A stretch of 64,000 nt of DNA, taken from Candidatus Dependentiae bacterium (GTDB taxonomy: Bacteria; Babelota; Babeliae; Babelales; Babelaceae). The translations under genes were made by a program, and so were the position numbers. Within the stretch, counting starts at the first letter, position 1, and each line of letters opens with the position of its first letter. Under the pieces are notes generated by a model. The model was not told the DNA's origin, made no database searches, and worked only from the letters and a program-made list of their open reading frames with translations. The stretch is from the NCBI GenBank assembly GCA_013821315.1, contig JACDHA010000001.1, positions 1-64,000 on the forward strand. The letters run 5' to 3'. This document shows, one piece after another, positions 34,090-43,138 of the stretch.

Positions 34090-35361
34090 ATGAAAAAAGT
34101 ATACACCGGTCTGCTTATACTAGGTTTGCTGCTCATCTCTGGATGTCAAAGGGTGACAGTAACAACAGAACATCTACAGCTAAAAAATGTAGCGTGCCAG
34201 AATTTGGGGAGCTCATTTGTTGTACCTGAGTGTAGTATGCGTCGTCCGCTTAAAGATTGTCTTTCACGTGATGAAGCTTTTGCATTAGCAATTGCTAACA
34301 ATCAAACGTTACAATCGCAATTGCAAGATATAGGGGTAGCTAAAGCTGATTTAGTACAAGCTGGTCTTTATACTAATCCGTTACTAGCAATAGTAAGCAA
34401 TCTGCCTTTTCAAAAACTCAATGTGCCTAATTATAGTATTACAACTTCATTTGCCTTAGCAGATTTGTGGCAGACGCCACTACGAAAAAAGATATTTCAT
34501 GCTCAAGTTCAATCTGCAATTTATCAGATGATACAAAATATTCTTGACCTTAAAGTGCAGGTGCGTAAAGCCTATGACGCAGTTGTCTATGCGCAAAATC
34601 AATTAACACCAGCACAGCAAGCAGTTAAAGAGCTTATGCATGATGAAGCTTATACAAGTATAGATGCAGCAAAAGCTCAAGTAGACGTTGAAGCTGCGCA
34701 GGTAAGAGTCTCTACAGCTTTTATTACTTTATATACTATTTTAGGCATAGATGACTTTGCTTTACAAACAAAACTTTGTGATACTTTAGAAATGGTGCCA
34801 CCTATTCCTGCTTTAGAAATACTTTGCTGTTGGTCGCAAGAAAGTCGGCCAGAAATTGCTAATGCACGTTGGAAAATAGAGCAATATAAAGCAACAGTTA
34901 CGTATGAAAAAGTACGTGTTGTTAAAGACGTAAACATGGGTTTTAGTTATGCACAAGATTTTACACTAAATACCGGTCTTGGCCCAGAGTTTGACACCCA
35001 TGTGCCGTTGTTTGACCAAAATCAAAGTGCTATTGCACGCAATCAGTTTTTACTTGAAAAGTCTTTACGTGAGTATGAAGCAGTGCAGCTTAAAATTAAA
35101 GCTGAAGTATACCAAAACTATCAAACTTTTATAAGCATTGCTAAACAGTTAGATAGTTACCAACATCAAATAATCCCTGGTTATAAAGCGCTGATGCTGT
35201 CTAAGCCACAAGATGATACTGTAGCTAAAAACTTGCAAGAAAGCCAAAGTAAACTTATAGATTTATATTATAACGCACATACTGTTTTTGCTGACTTAGA
35301 ACGAGCAGTAGGTCGTGAGATAGCTGTAAAACCTAAGCTAGTGCAAAACGTAAGCTGTTGA
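34090..35361 (+). CDS. TolC-like outer-membrane efflux lipoprotein
   Basis: Residues 1-19 end in a clear lipobox (LISG-C19), so the mature protein is a lipoprotein. The rest (423 residues in total) is helical with the OEP pattern: TNPLLAIVSNLP (~97-108), long coiled helices ~130-200 and a second repeat from ~250 with RPEIANARW, as in TolC/NodT-type channels that span the outer membrane and periplasm. OEP proteins normally work with a membrane-fusion protein and pump. Neither is adjacent. It demonstrates an outer membrane. Confidence 0.8.
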   Translation: MKKVYTGLLILGLLLISGCQRVTVTTEHLQLKNVACQNLGSSFVVPECSMRRPLKDCLSRDEAFALAIANNQTLQSQLQDIGVAKADLVQAGLYTNPLLAIVSNLPFQKLNVPNYSITTSFALADLWQTPLRKKIFHAQVQSAIYQMIQNILDLKVQVRKAYDAVVYAQNQLTPAQQAVKELMHDEAYTSIDAAKAQVDVEAAQVRVSTAFITLYTILGIDDFALQTKLCDTLEMVPPIPALEILCCWSQESRPEIANARWKIEQYKATVTYEKVRVVKDVNMGFSYAQDFTLNTGLGPEFDTHVPLFDQNQSAIARNQFLLEKSLREYEAVQLKIKAEVYQNYQTFISIAKQLDSYQHQIIPGYKALMLSKPQDDTVAKNLQESQSKLIDLYYNAHTVFADLERAVGREIAVKPKLVQNVSC

Positions 35362-35447
35362 CAATTATTACCCTCTCATTACAGTTAAATAAACTAGCTA
35401 AACATAGTTACTTGTAGTTTATAAGCGTAATTAGATAAAGGTAATCT

Positions 35448-36833
35448 ATGAATATTCGATTTTATTTTTTAATGGTAGGCGCTTTAGCTGGCTTAAGTCA
35501 GCCTAGTTTTTGTCCTCCAAATACAGTGTTAATTGATGAGCAACAGCAGATTGAAGTACTTGTACATAGAAACTTACATGAGCTCTCTAAATCTGATGGG
35601 GTAAGTCTTGGCGCGGTACAAGACTTTATGCAACACATGTTCTCTGCACCAGAATCAGTAAAAGAGTCTTTAGCGGCAACATTTAAAGATGTCTCTCTTC
35701 CTCTTACACAAAAGTTTATTTATGTATTAAAGCAAAGTACTTCTGCTGTTTTAAAAACTAAAACGACACAACGTTATATGCAAGCAGTAGCTCAAGCCAC
35801 GCTTAAGGCTTCGCTTTCTACAGCTCTGCTTAGTAGTCTTTCAACATTAACGGGTAATATGGGCGCCGATGTAGCGTTACAAACAGTTATAGCGTATATG
35901 TTGCTGTATGGCACTGAAGCTATGGCGCAAGTAGCTTTACACGATACAGTAGCGCTTGCACCAAGCTCTCCTGTAAGTGCAGCTTTAGCTACAAAAAATA
36001 GAATGCTTGCTCAAAAAACAGTTACTCTTTTACCCCAGGAAAGAGATGCCTTTTGTCAGGGCGTTCACTCGTTGGTTGCAAAAGAAACAGCACGTTCAGT
36101 TCTCTCTACAGGCCTTGAAGCTGCTTGTTTTTCTCTTATATCTACTCAAGTAATAGCAAAAATAATTGAGGCTGAAGGTGGACTGCAAAATATAGGTCTT
36201 AGTATGCTCCATAATGCTCAATGGGTTGGTAGTTTACAATCAACCACAACAGGAGAGCTAGCACAAGAAGAAAATCTTATGTGGATTTTTGGTAAGTTAC
36301 AGCAGAACTTTCTCTGTAGCAAAGAAAAGCAGCAGTTTTTGGCTGCTGTTGTGAGCTCTGCATTACAAGGTGCTCTTGTAGCACTTATAATACAAAATCT
36401 TGGCTGTGGCTTTTATTTTGAAACAGGGCTCATTAATGCTGTAGGTAATGCTGCTCTAGCCGGAGCTGCTGAAGGGCTTATACAATACCTAACCTATGGT
36501 ACTAAAAATGTAGGGCTATTAAGTGATTTACTTACCGGTGGAGCTCTGTGTGTAGGGCGATTGCATTCTCTTGGCCTACAACCTACATTAGCTACCACAA
36601 CTTCTTTTGTAATGCAAAAAACACTATCTAACGTTATTGACCAAACAGTGATCAAACAAGGTGGTTGGCAAAATGTGGCTAAGCGAATTTTAGCTCCTAC
36701 GCTTCCTGTTGGTCTATTTTCTTGGTCTTCACCTAGCTCTTGGTTTAATTCTATCACTACAGGTATACAGTCTAAAGTAACTGATTTTAAATCTGTAATA
36801 AGCCAATTAAGCTTAGGTGGTTCAACTGTATAA
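35448..36833 (+). CDS. Exported protein of unknown function (461 aa)
   Basis: I do not recognise a family. A signal peptide (1-20) precedes a helical chain rich in Ala, Leu and Thr with several moderately hydrophobic helices (ALLSSLSTLTG, QTVIAYMLLYG, GALVALIIQNLG, ALAGAAEGLIQYL), which resemble amphipathic or channel-like segments more than ordinary transmembrane helices. Cysteines are few. It has its own AAAGG site and a strong terminator, so it is a single transcription unit. A pore-forming or membrane-active role is possible but unsupported. Confidence 0.7.
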   Translation: MNIRFYFLMVGALAGLSQPSFCPPNTVLIDEQQQIEVLVHRNLHELSKSDGVSLGAVQDFMQHMFSAPESVKESLAATFKDVSLPLTQKFIYVLKQSTSAVLKTKTTQRYMQAVAQATLKASLSTALLSSLSTLTGNMGADVALQTVIAYMLLYGTEAMAQVALHDTVALAPSSPVSAALATKNRMLAQKTVTLLPQERDAFCQGVHSLVAKETARSVLSTGLEAACFSLISTQVIAKIIEAEGGLQNIGLSMLHNAQWVGSLQSTTTGELAQEENLMWIFGKLQQNFLCSKEKQQFLAAVVSSALQGALVALIIQNLGCGFYFETGLINAVGNAALAGAAEGLIQYLTYGTKNVGLLSDLLTGGALCVGRLHSLGLQPTLATTTSFVMQKTLSNVIDQTVIKQGGWQNVAKRILAPTLPVGLFSWSSPSSWFNSITTGIQSKVTDFKSVISQLSLGGSTV

Positions 36834-36862
36834 ACTTTTAATTGCGTGTTAAATACTCAGTA

Positions 36863-36896
36863 AAAAAGGGGACTTGCTTATGCAAGTCCCCTTTTT
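36863..36896. terminator. Bidirectional terminator
   Basis: A 15-bp stem (AAAAAGGGGACTTGC with GCAAGTCCCCTTTTT) with a 4-nt loop between convergent genes. Confidence 0.9.
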
Positions 36897-36907
36897 GTAA
36901 TTAAAAA

Positions 36908-37987
36908 TTACCGTCTTTTGCGGTTAGTGGTTCTAGTAGTTCTTTGTGAAGATCTTTTATTAAGAGTTCGTAAAGCTAGAGCTTTTTTCTGTAGTTGTGC
37001 TCTTCTAGTGCGCGTTTGTTGTGCACGAGCAAGCCTTAAACGAACTGCTGCGTTTCTTACAGAAGGAGCTTGGCGACGTTGTGGTTGTTGACGACTATTT
37101 AGTGCAACTCGTCTTGCCCTCTGTTGCGGCTGTTGGCGTTGATTTGGTGCTATTCTTCTTGACGGCTGTTGTCTTATACTAGGTCTAGGGTTACTTGTAG
37201 GCGCAACTTGAGGCGTATGCACAGGTTGAAAGTGTGGCTTGTGTGGAGTAGCAGCTCCGCCAATACCAAAGTGCTGACATAAATAATCAATATGCTTTTT
37301 TATTGGTGTATGTTCATGTATAGGCTCGTTCATGTTATCGCATACATGGAGCTCTCTGTGTCCATCAGCACGCTTTACTACTGATGCCAGGACTGCGTGG
37401 GGTACCCCACGAGCACTATGAACACTACACATAAAATGAGCAAAATGTGATTGTCCTAAAGGAGCTCTATCAAGCTCTTGTTGTAGGTGAGAAATAGTTT
37501 CTTCGCCTCTGCGCTGATGTGCTTGATTAATGAGCAATTTTACGTGTGCAGCATCATGATGATTACCAACTGGTACAGAAAGAGACTTACTTATTAAAGG
37601 GCTTACTCCATAATCTTCAGTACGAAGGGAAAGCCATCGATTAAGTCCTAAATGAGGAGCCAAGCCTTCAATAGTAGTGTTACTTGCACCATGGTTAGGT
37701 GCTATTCCTTGTTGTTGTAATCGTGGCAAACAAGTGTTTTTAAAGCGGTTTACATCGCTGTAAGCATTATGTTTACCGTTAGAACTCTCTAAGCTGCAGG
37801 CATTATAAAGTGTGTTATATCCACAAGACCAACCGTTAACTTGTTGTACTTGGTGATGGTATACGGGTTTATTATTTAAGCTTGCAGGTAAAGGTAACGC
37901 TTGTACTGTTGTATGAATGAAAAAGGTTAGCAATAAGTTTGTAAGCATGAAAGCTTTATGGTTTTTAAGATAAGTAACGTAGTGCAT
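36908..37987 (-). CDS. Exported papain-like cysteine peptidase candidate with basic C-terminal tail
   Basis: The start at 37987 has GGGAGAG 5 bases upstream. A signal segment (~12-30) is followed by a compact domain with NGWSCGYNTLYNA (C55), GVPHAVLAS (H197) and LHVCDNMNEP (D217/N218), in the Cys-His-Asp/Asn order and strand pattern of papain-like peptidases, including many deubiquitinase-type enzymes. That fold call is inference. Residues ~265-359 are a low-complexity tail of Arg, Gln and Pro (RRIAPNQRQQPQQRARR), very basic and probably disordered, suited to binding nucleic acid or acidic surfaces. No family name is offered. Confidence 0.6.
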   Translation of the reverse strand: MHYVTYLKNHKAFMLTNLLLTFFIHTTVQALPLPASLNNKPVYHHQVQQVNGWSCGYNTLYNACSLESSNGKHNAYSDVNRFKNTCLPRLQQQGIAPNHGASNTTIEGLAPHLGLNRWLSLRTEDYGVSPLISKSLSVPVGNHHDAAHVKLLINQAHQRRGEETISHLQQELDRAPLGQSHFAHFMCSVHSARGVPHAVLASVVKRADGHRELHVCDNMNEPIHEHTPIKKHIDYLCQHFGIGGAATPHKPHFQPVHTPQVAPTSNPRPSIRQQPSRRIAPNQRQQPQQRARRVALNSRQQPQRRQAPSVRNAAVRLRLARAQQTRTRRAQLQKKALALRTLNKRSSQRTTRTTNRKRR

Positions 37988-38410
37988 AAAAGCTCTCCCT
38001 AAGTATTATATAATTATATAGTATATTATTATATTACTAAGTATAATTAAAAAGTCAAACTGAAGTAAAAAAAGAGCTTGTGCTTTAATAACTAGTAATA
38101 TAGCCGACTTTTAAAAGTCGGCTATATTTTTTTATTTTTATAAACTGGAGATAGCTGCTATCTTAATGGCTATCGGTGCCTTTACGTATCAGCGTTATGC
38201 TAAGTCTGTATAGTATTGGGGCTGTTGTAGCCCTATAGATCAGCGCCAGCATTCATAAGAAGTTGTGCTAGCTCTTTATACAGAAGCTAACTATTTTTGC
38301 ACTATTTGGCAGCTATTAGTTTAGTGTAGACCAATACTAGAGTTTAGTTTTGCAAAACCCTATACTAATAGTAGAGAGCATACATTACAGCAAAGCGCAA
38401 AGGAGCTGCT
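37988..38410. other. 423-bp gap: terminator and a possible ankyrin scrap
   Basis: It holds a strong hairpin at 38097-38133. On the minus strand, 38283 to 38238 reads LYKELAQLLMNAGAD, which looks like the end of an ankyrin repeat without start or frame continuity, so it may be a gene remnant. The remainder contains no frame with a ribosome site and no tRNA-like fold that I can see. An AAAGGAG site at its end belongs to the recombinase. Confidence 0.4.
38097..38133 (+). terminator. Strong palindromic terminator
   Basis: AATATAGCCGAC pairs with GTCGGCTATATT around a self-complementary TTTTAAAA loop, followed by T7. It faces rightward, although no intact gene precedes it on that strand; it may have served a lost gene. 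Confidence 0.75.
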
Positions 38411-39346
38411 ATGTTTGAAGTGGTTATACAACCTGACACGCTACATAATTTAGATTCATTTGTTTTACCTTTTTTAAAATCCTTGGATATACGTCAATCA
38501 TCGCGTGACACGTATCATAGACAGTTGCGGGAGTTTATGGTGTGGCGTCTCCAGACACAAACCGGTACGCTTGTGCGCCAAGATTTACTTGATTATAAAG
38601 AATATCTTAAATATGATAAAAATCTTACAGCGTTTACTATAGGTGGGTATTTAACTGCCGTACGCCGTTTTTTTGAATGGCTTGAATCTATGCAGATTTA
38701 TCCTAATATTGCCAAAGGCATAAAAGGGCCAAGGCGAAAACGTGGTTTTAAAAAAGATGCACTTACTATAGATCAAGCAAAGTTATTGCTCAGCACTATT
38801 GACAGATCAACACTGAGTGGTAAACGTGATTTTGCTATGCTTAATCTTATGGTTCGCACCGGTTTACGTACTATCGAAATCATTCGTGCAACACGTGAAG
38901 ATATAGGCAGGCAGGGCGGTGAACCCGTGTTGTTTATTCATGGTAAAGGTCGTGATAGCAAAGATGAGCTTGTATTGCTTACTGAAAGCACACTTGTGCC
39001 AATACGGGACTATTTTGTTGCTCGTGGGCGTGTCCGTGATCAAGATCCGGTGTTTGCTTCTCACAGCACTAAAAATTGGGGTAAGCGGTTAACTACACGC
39101 TCTATTTCTCGTATTGCTAAAAATCACTTAAAAGCTATTGATATAAATGATGCTCGTTTAACTGCGCATAGTTTGCGTCATACCGCTATAACATTTAGTT
39201 TGCTTGCTGGTGCTACGCCCCAAGAAGCGCGAGCAATGGCACGACATTCTGATATTAATACAACACTTATTTATGCTCATAATATTAATCGTATAAGCCA
39301 AGCGCCTGAGCGTAAAATTGATGCATTTTTAGATGATACTCTTTAA
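38411..39346 (+). CDS. Tyrosine recombinase (XerC/D-like or phage integrase)
   Basis: A full-length 311-residue recombinase with an N-terminal SAM-like domain (~15-100) and a catalytic domain containing all residues: R153 (TGLRTIE), K179 (GKGRD), H253 and R256 (HSLRHTA), H279 (ARHSD) and Y288 (LIYAH). It cuts and joins DNA through the tyrosine. Size and motif spacing fit Xer-type chromosome dimer resolvases, but the next gene is a phage-type RecT, so an integrase of a mobile element is also possible. No attachment-site repeats were evident nearby. An AAAGGAG site precedes the ATG. Confidence 0.85.
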   Translation: MFEVVIQPDTLHNLDSFVLPFLKSLDIRQSSRDTYHRQLREFMVWRLQTQTGTLVRQDLLDYKEYLKYDKNLTAFTIGGYLTAVRRFFEWLESMQIYPNIAKGIKGPRRKRGFKKDALTIDQAKLLLSTIDRSTLSGKRDFAMLNLMVRTGLRTIEIIRATREDIGRQGGEPVLFIHGKGRDSKDELVLLTESTLVPIRDYFVARGRVRDQDPVFASHSTKNWGKRLTTRSISRIAKNHLKAIDINDARLTAHSLRHTAITFSLLAGATPQEARAMARHSDINTTLIYAHNINRISQAPERKIDAFLDDTL

Positions 39347-39420
39347 GCCTAACTGGTAAAATTTTATTGTTTATGGTATACTAAATAGAGTAAAATAATT
39401 AAAAAAATGGAGTGCAATTC

Positions 39421-40185
39421 ATGACATTAGCAAAAATAAAAAAAAGTTCTGATACTCTCTATGACCTAGAGCTTATTAAAAATACGGTTGCTAAAGGTGC
39501 TACAGAAGAAGAGCTTAAAACGTTGATTTATCTGTGCAAAGAATATAACTTAGACCCTATTAAAAAAGAGATCTATTTTTTAAAGTATGGTGGTAAGGCA
39601 ACTATACTTACCAGTCGCGATGGGTACTTGAAAATAGCTAATCTTAATGAGCAGTTTGATGGACTTGAAAGTGATGTTGTCTATGTGGGAGATAAGCTTA
39701 CTAAAAAAGATGATGGTAGTTTGCATATAGAATATAGCCCCGAGCATTTGTCATTTGATAAAACTAAGCTCATGGGTGCTTTTTGTAGTGTTTTTAGAAA
39801 AGATCGTAGAAAAGCAACTACCGTGTTTGTAAGCCTTAAAGATTATTATAAAAAAGGTGCTCCTATTTGGGAGCAGTATATTAATGCAATGATTCTAAAA
39901 GTAGCTGAAGCAATGGCTCTTAAACGTGCTTTTTCTATAAGTGGTCTTGTTACTCGAGAAGAAATTGAAAAAGAGCATTTTGAAACTGATATAGAGCCAG
40001 AGTTGATTGAAGAAAAGTTAGTAACCGAAGCACAGCGTAAAGCAGTATTTGCTATAGTATCTTCTAAATCGTTAACAGAAGAGAGCGTAAAAGAGCTGAT
40101 GTTAAAAAACTTTAATAAAACTGCCACGAAAGATCTTACTAAAGAAGAAGCGCGTAGTTTAATTTCTTTTCTTAATAATTTATAA
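39421..40185 (+). CDS. RecT/Bet-family single-strand DNA annealing protein
   Basis: I start at ATG 39421 with TGGAG upstream; an in-frame GTG at 39412 lacks a site. The 254-residue protein shows Bet/RecT blocks: CKEYNLDPIKKEIYF (~40-55), ILTSRDGYLKIA (~65-76), the GAFCSVFRKDR strand (~118-128) and NAMILKVAEAMALKRAF (~155-171). Such proteins anneal complementary single strands for phage recombination. The usual partner exonuclease (RecE/Exo) is absent here, and no other phage genes flank the pair. The C-terminal 60 residues are a charged helical tail. Confidence 0.85.
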   Translation: MTLAKIKKSSDTLYDLELIKNTVAKGATEEELKTLIYLCKEYNLDPIKKEIYFLKYGGKATILTSRDGYLKIANLNEQFDGLESDVVYVGDKLTKKDDGSLHIEYSPEHLSFDKTKLMGAFCSVFRKDRRKATTVFVSLKDYYKKGAPIWEQYINAMILKVAEAMALKRAFSISGLVTREEIEKEHFETDIEPELIEEKLVTEAQRKAVFAIVSSKSLTEESVKELMLKNFNKTATKDLTKEEARSLISFLNNL

Positions 40186-40202
40186 GTTTTAGGCATTAGT
40201 TA

Positions 40203-40898
40203 ATGTTTTTGGTGAAAAGTTTTTTGTTTATTTTTGGATTAGTAACTATGAGCCCGCTGTGCTGCATGGACTGGGGTGCAATGGCTGATAGCTTGCTTAT
40301 ACATGCTGCTATAAATAATTCTCTAGAGCTAGCTCAAATAGCATTAAAAGATCATGCTTATCTTAATGCTCAAGATACTCTAGGTTGTACTTCTGTCTAT
40401 CATGCCGCACTGTATGGGCACAGCGAAATGCTTGAATTTTTGCTTCAACATGGTGCTGATCCTAATATTAAAGATGCGTTTGGTAATTATCCTATTGGCA
40501 AAGCTGTAGAGGGTAATCATCTAGAAGCAGTTAATTTACTTATTGAGTATGATGCTTATTTGTATGTAAAAAACGCACAAGGGTTAACTCCTTTAGACCT
40601 TGCTACACTAAGTGATTCTACGGATGTACTTATGCTATTGATATCTACCGGATTAGATTTAACGAGTATTGATACTACTCCTACAAGTGCTATTGAGCAC
40701 TATCAGAAAAAAAACAGAGAAGTTGCTTGTGCTATTATTAAGTTGTATAGTCAAGCGCTTAATGCCTACGGACAGGCGTCTAATAGTAATTCTCAGAGAG
40801 CACAGTTTGCTCTAAATGCTTTGCGTAGTATAGTGCCTAGTATAGCTACTAGGCTGCTTTCTCTTTTACAGCATAGATTAAAAAAATCGAGTAATTAA
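40203..40898 (+). CDS. Exported ankyrin-repeat protein (231 aa)
   Basis: A signal peptide (1-20, SFLFIFGLVTM) is followed by four ankyrin repeats (~35-150; SVYHAALYGHSEMLEFLLQHGADPN is the clearest), then a ~75-residue helical C-terminal part with Ser/Asn/Gln-rich linker and a basic end. It begins 17 bp after the RecT stop and may share its transcript, though a separate promoter cannot be excluded. Function: probable binding scaffold. Confidence 0.8.
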   Translation: MFLVKSFLFIFGLVTMSPLCCMDWGAMADSLLIHAAINNSLELAQIALKDHAYLNAQDTLGCTSVYHAALYGHSEMLEFLLQHGADPNIKDAFGNYPIGKAVEGNHLEAVNLLIEYDAYLYVKNAQGLTPLDLATLSDSTDVLMLLISTGLDLTSIDTTPTSAIEHYQKKNREVACAIIKLYSQALNAYGQASNSNSQRAQFALNALRSIVPSIATRLLSLLQHRLKKSSN

Positions 40899-40934
40899 CT
40901 GAGTAAGCACTTTTGATAGTATTTACTCAGTTAA
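40895..40934. terminator. Hairpin between convergent ankyrin and ABC-permease genes
   Basis: A 12-bp perfect stem (TTAACTGAGTAA with TTACTCAGTTAA) and 16-nt loop, without a strong T-run. Confidence 0.5.
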
Positions 40935-40941
40935 AGTGTAA

Positions 40942-41679
40942 CTATTCAGTTTGTTTAAAAGTAAATGAAGCAAGTACTAAAAAAGCTATTACAAACAAGC
41001 CTAAAGCTCCTAAGTTTTTAATCATATCCCAGTTGTCAGCAGTTCCTGCTATAAGCTTTAAAATAATATTATTGGCGTAGTAAAGCGGTAAACCATGTGC
41101 TGTCCACTGAGCCCATACTGGTAGTTTAGCTACGTCTACTAGTAAGCCTGAAGCGAAAATTGAGGGTAATGCTACTAGAGGTATAAAAGGAAAAATTTGT
41201 GCTTCAGTACGCGCAAAAGTTGATATAAAAATACCAAACATAATAGATACCAAAGAAAGAAGCCATATTACTCCAAAAAGAGCCAGCACTGTCTGCCATG
41301 AGTAATGTAAATTAAAAAGGTATATAGTTTCACCTAAAGCTACAATAGTTACCAGCAGTGCTAAAAAGCTGTAGCCTAAGGTGTAGCCACTCATAATATT
41401 AGTACGTGTAACGCCGTTTATAAACATACGTTCAAGAGTGCCTTGTGTCCTTTCTTGTGCAAGAACAATAGCGCATAATAAAAACGATAAAAAATAGACA
41501 ACAAAAGCAGTTATAGGAAGGGCATAGCGATCTACGGGTATTGTCGCTGGCAAGGTATCCATAAATGTTTTAAGAAAGTAAATTACTATAAAAGGTGCTA
41601 GTAAGGTTGATATAAAAAACTTTTTATCCCTTTTAAGCTGACTGAGTACGCGGGAAGCTATAATAAAAGCATTATTCAT
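40942..41679 (-). CDS. ABC-2 type transporter permease
   Basis: Six membrane helices in 245 residues, with the ABC-2 features: a cytoplasmic N-terminus (RVLSQLKRDKKFFIST), the LAQERTQGTLERMFINGVTR motif between helices 2 and 3 (broken here into its typical ER-GTLE-L pattern) and a PSIFASGLLV segment before the last extracytoplasmic loop. It overlaps the upstream ATPase gene by eight bases, so the two form one exporter, probably of a drug, lipid or polysaccharide. Confidence 0.88.
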   Translation of the reverse strand: MNNAFIIASRVLSQLKRDKKFFISTLLAPFIVIYFLKTFMDTLPATIPVDRYALPITAFVVYFLSFLLCAIVLAQERTQGTLERMFINGVTRTNIMSGYTLGYSFLALLVTIVALGETIYLFNLHYSWQTVLALFGVIWLLSLVSIMFGIFISTFARTEAQIFPFIPLVALPSIFASGLLVDVAKLPVWAQWTAHGLPLYYANNIILKLIAGTADNWDMIKNLGALGLFVIAFLVLASFTFKQTE

Positions 41680-42523
41680 GGTGTTTTCCTAAAAGATCAA
41701 GAATAATTGTTTCAAGTGAATCTGCATGTATAGAAAGTGCCTTTATAGTACTAGGAAGGCCCACAGGATGAAGAGCCTCAGCTAGATCTTCTGGGCGCCC
41801 TTTAACTGTTTTTTCTATTGTTTCACCGCTTTCTAATGTAACAGAAAGATGTATATGGCCACGCTGTAAAATAGCTTTTGGAGTATCGACAGCAAGTAAG
41901 GTGCCTTGGCTAATAATAGCTAATTGATCACATAATAGAGCTTCATCCATAAGGTGAGTACTTACAAAAAGAGTTATACCTTGCTGTGATAATCGCCGAA
42001 AAAGCTGCCACGTTTTAACTTTTAAATGGGGATCAACTGCTGCTGTCGGTTCATCTAAAAAGAGAATAGTTGGTCTATGCAGAAGAGCACAAGCAAGTGA
42101 TACTCTTTTTTTCATGCCGCCAGAAAAAGTATAAATTTGATCGTTAGCTCGAGCACTAAGTTCGGTGAAAGCCAAGATTTCGTCTATTTTATGTTCTAAG
42201 TTGTCGGTATTTTGAAGTTTGCCAAAAAAACGTACATTTTCTCGTGCTGAAAGATCTTCATATAACGCTGGTGCTTGAGGCATGTAGCCTATTTTGGTGC
42301 GTACTATTTTTCTTTGTTTAAGGGGATCATGGCCAAGTACTTCTACGTAACCACTAGTAGGTTTTAGTGATCCTACAAGTGATTTAATAAGCGTGGTTTT
42401 GCCAGCGCCATTAGGCCCTAATAAACCAAATATCGTCCCTTGAGGTATAGTTAAGCTAATATTTTTAAGAGCTTCACGTGTACCATACGTTTTAGAAAGT
42501 TTTTCTATTTTTATAGCATTCAT
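41672..42523 (-). CDS. ABC transporter ATP-binding protein
   Basis: I start at ATG 42523 with GAGG 6 bases upstream. The 283 residues contain Walker A GPNGAGKTT (~39-47), Q-loop MPQAPALYEDLSA, signature FSGGMKKR (~137-144), Walker B ILFLDEP (~157-163) and the H-loop STHLMDEA. The C-terminal ~60 residues are the extra domain common in the DrrA/NatA-type subfamily that pairs with ABC-2 permeases. It drives the adjacent permease. The substrate cannot be told. Confidence 0.92.
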   Translation of the reverse strand: MNAIKIEKLSKTYGTREALKNISLTIPQGTIFGLLGPNGAGKTTLIKSLVGSLKPTSGYVEVLGHDPLKQRKIVRTKIGYMPQAPALYEDLSARENVRFFGKLQNTDNLEHKIDEILAFTELSARANDQIYTFSGGMKKRVSLACALLHRPTILFLDEPTAAVDPHLKVKTWQLFRRLSQQGITLFVSTHLMDEALLCDQLAIISQGTLLAVDTPKAILQRGHIHLSVTLESGETIEKTVKGRPEDLAEALHPVGLPSTIKALSIHADSLETIILDLLGKHHE

Positions 42524-42648
42524 TGATTTCCTCGCTCTACTGTATAGAAATAGCCTGTCACACACAATAAGTGTAGCTCTACACTTAAAACAATTTTGTT
42601 ATTAGCCTACTTTGTTTGTAATTTTTTTGTAAGTAGAAGTTAAATTAC

Positions 42649-42677
42649 TTGTTTAGCCTGTACAACTATTTTATACT
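42649..42677 (+). promoter_or_regulatory. Probable promoter of the 136-aa exported gene
   Basis: TTGTTT and TATACT boxes separated by 17 bp, about 40 bp before the ATG at 42718. Confidence 0.45.
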
Positions 42678-42717
42678 ATAAAGAGATACTATTTTTATAT
42701 CACTTAAAGGAGAAAAT

Positions 42718-43128
42718 ATGTTATATCGTACAGCTTTATTTTCAATTGTAATGACAGCTTCTAACTTACTTGCAGTTTGTGGCTGTAATCAACAAACACC
42801 CCTTAAAACTGCATTAAATCAAGCGCAACCACTTGTAGCAGCTTATATACAGCAAGCTAGTGTTCAAGAGAGACAAAATCTTGCTCGTTATCTCACTTAT
42901 TACCGTTCTGAGGGTGGTTATCAAGCCGTAACGCCAGCACCTAAAGAAGTGCGTGAAGCATTAACTCCAGCATCAGCTACTTTATTTAACAAAATTAAAG
43001 AACTAGCAGCACCATTTGTGGCTCCAAGCACAACGAGGCCGGGCGCAAGTAAGTTATCTGCTGCAGGTAATACTTATTATCAAGAACTTATTAAAATGGT
43101 ACAAGCTTCTTTAGTTACTACAGCATAA
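42718..43128 (+). CDS. Exported small protein (136 aa), unknown
   Basis: A signal peptide (1-19) leads into CGCNQQTPLK, so a lipoprotein (Cys at 21 or 23) is possible although the lipobox is imperfect. The mature chain is helical, with ALNQAQPLVAAYIQQASVQERQNLARYLTYY and a second helix pair around ATLFNKIKELAAP. No homologue is recognised. An AAAGGAG site and a promoter-like pair of boxes precede it. The metallopeptidase gene follows after 10 bp and is probably cotranscribed. Confidence 0.7.
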   Translation: MLYRTALFSIVMTASNLLAVCGCNQQTPLKTALNQAQPLVAAYIQQASVQERQNLARYLTYYRSEGGYQAVTPAPKEVREALTPASATLFNKIKELAAPFVAPSTTRPGASKLSAAGNTYYQELIKMVQASLVTTA

Positions 43129-43138
43129 CGTATTGTGT

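Noticed and set aside
38160-38400. Possible tRNA or small RNA between the cysteine-peptidase and recombinase genes
   Set aside because: No cloverleaf with paired acceptor, D and T arms could be drawn; the only readable signal is an ankyrin-like scrap on the minus strand.
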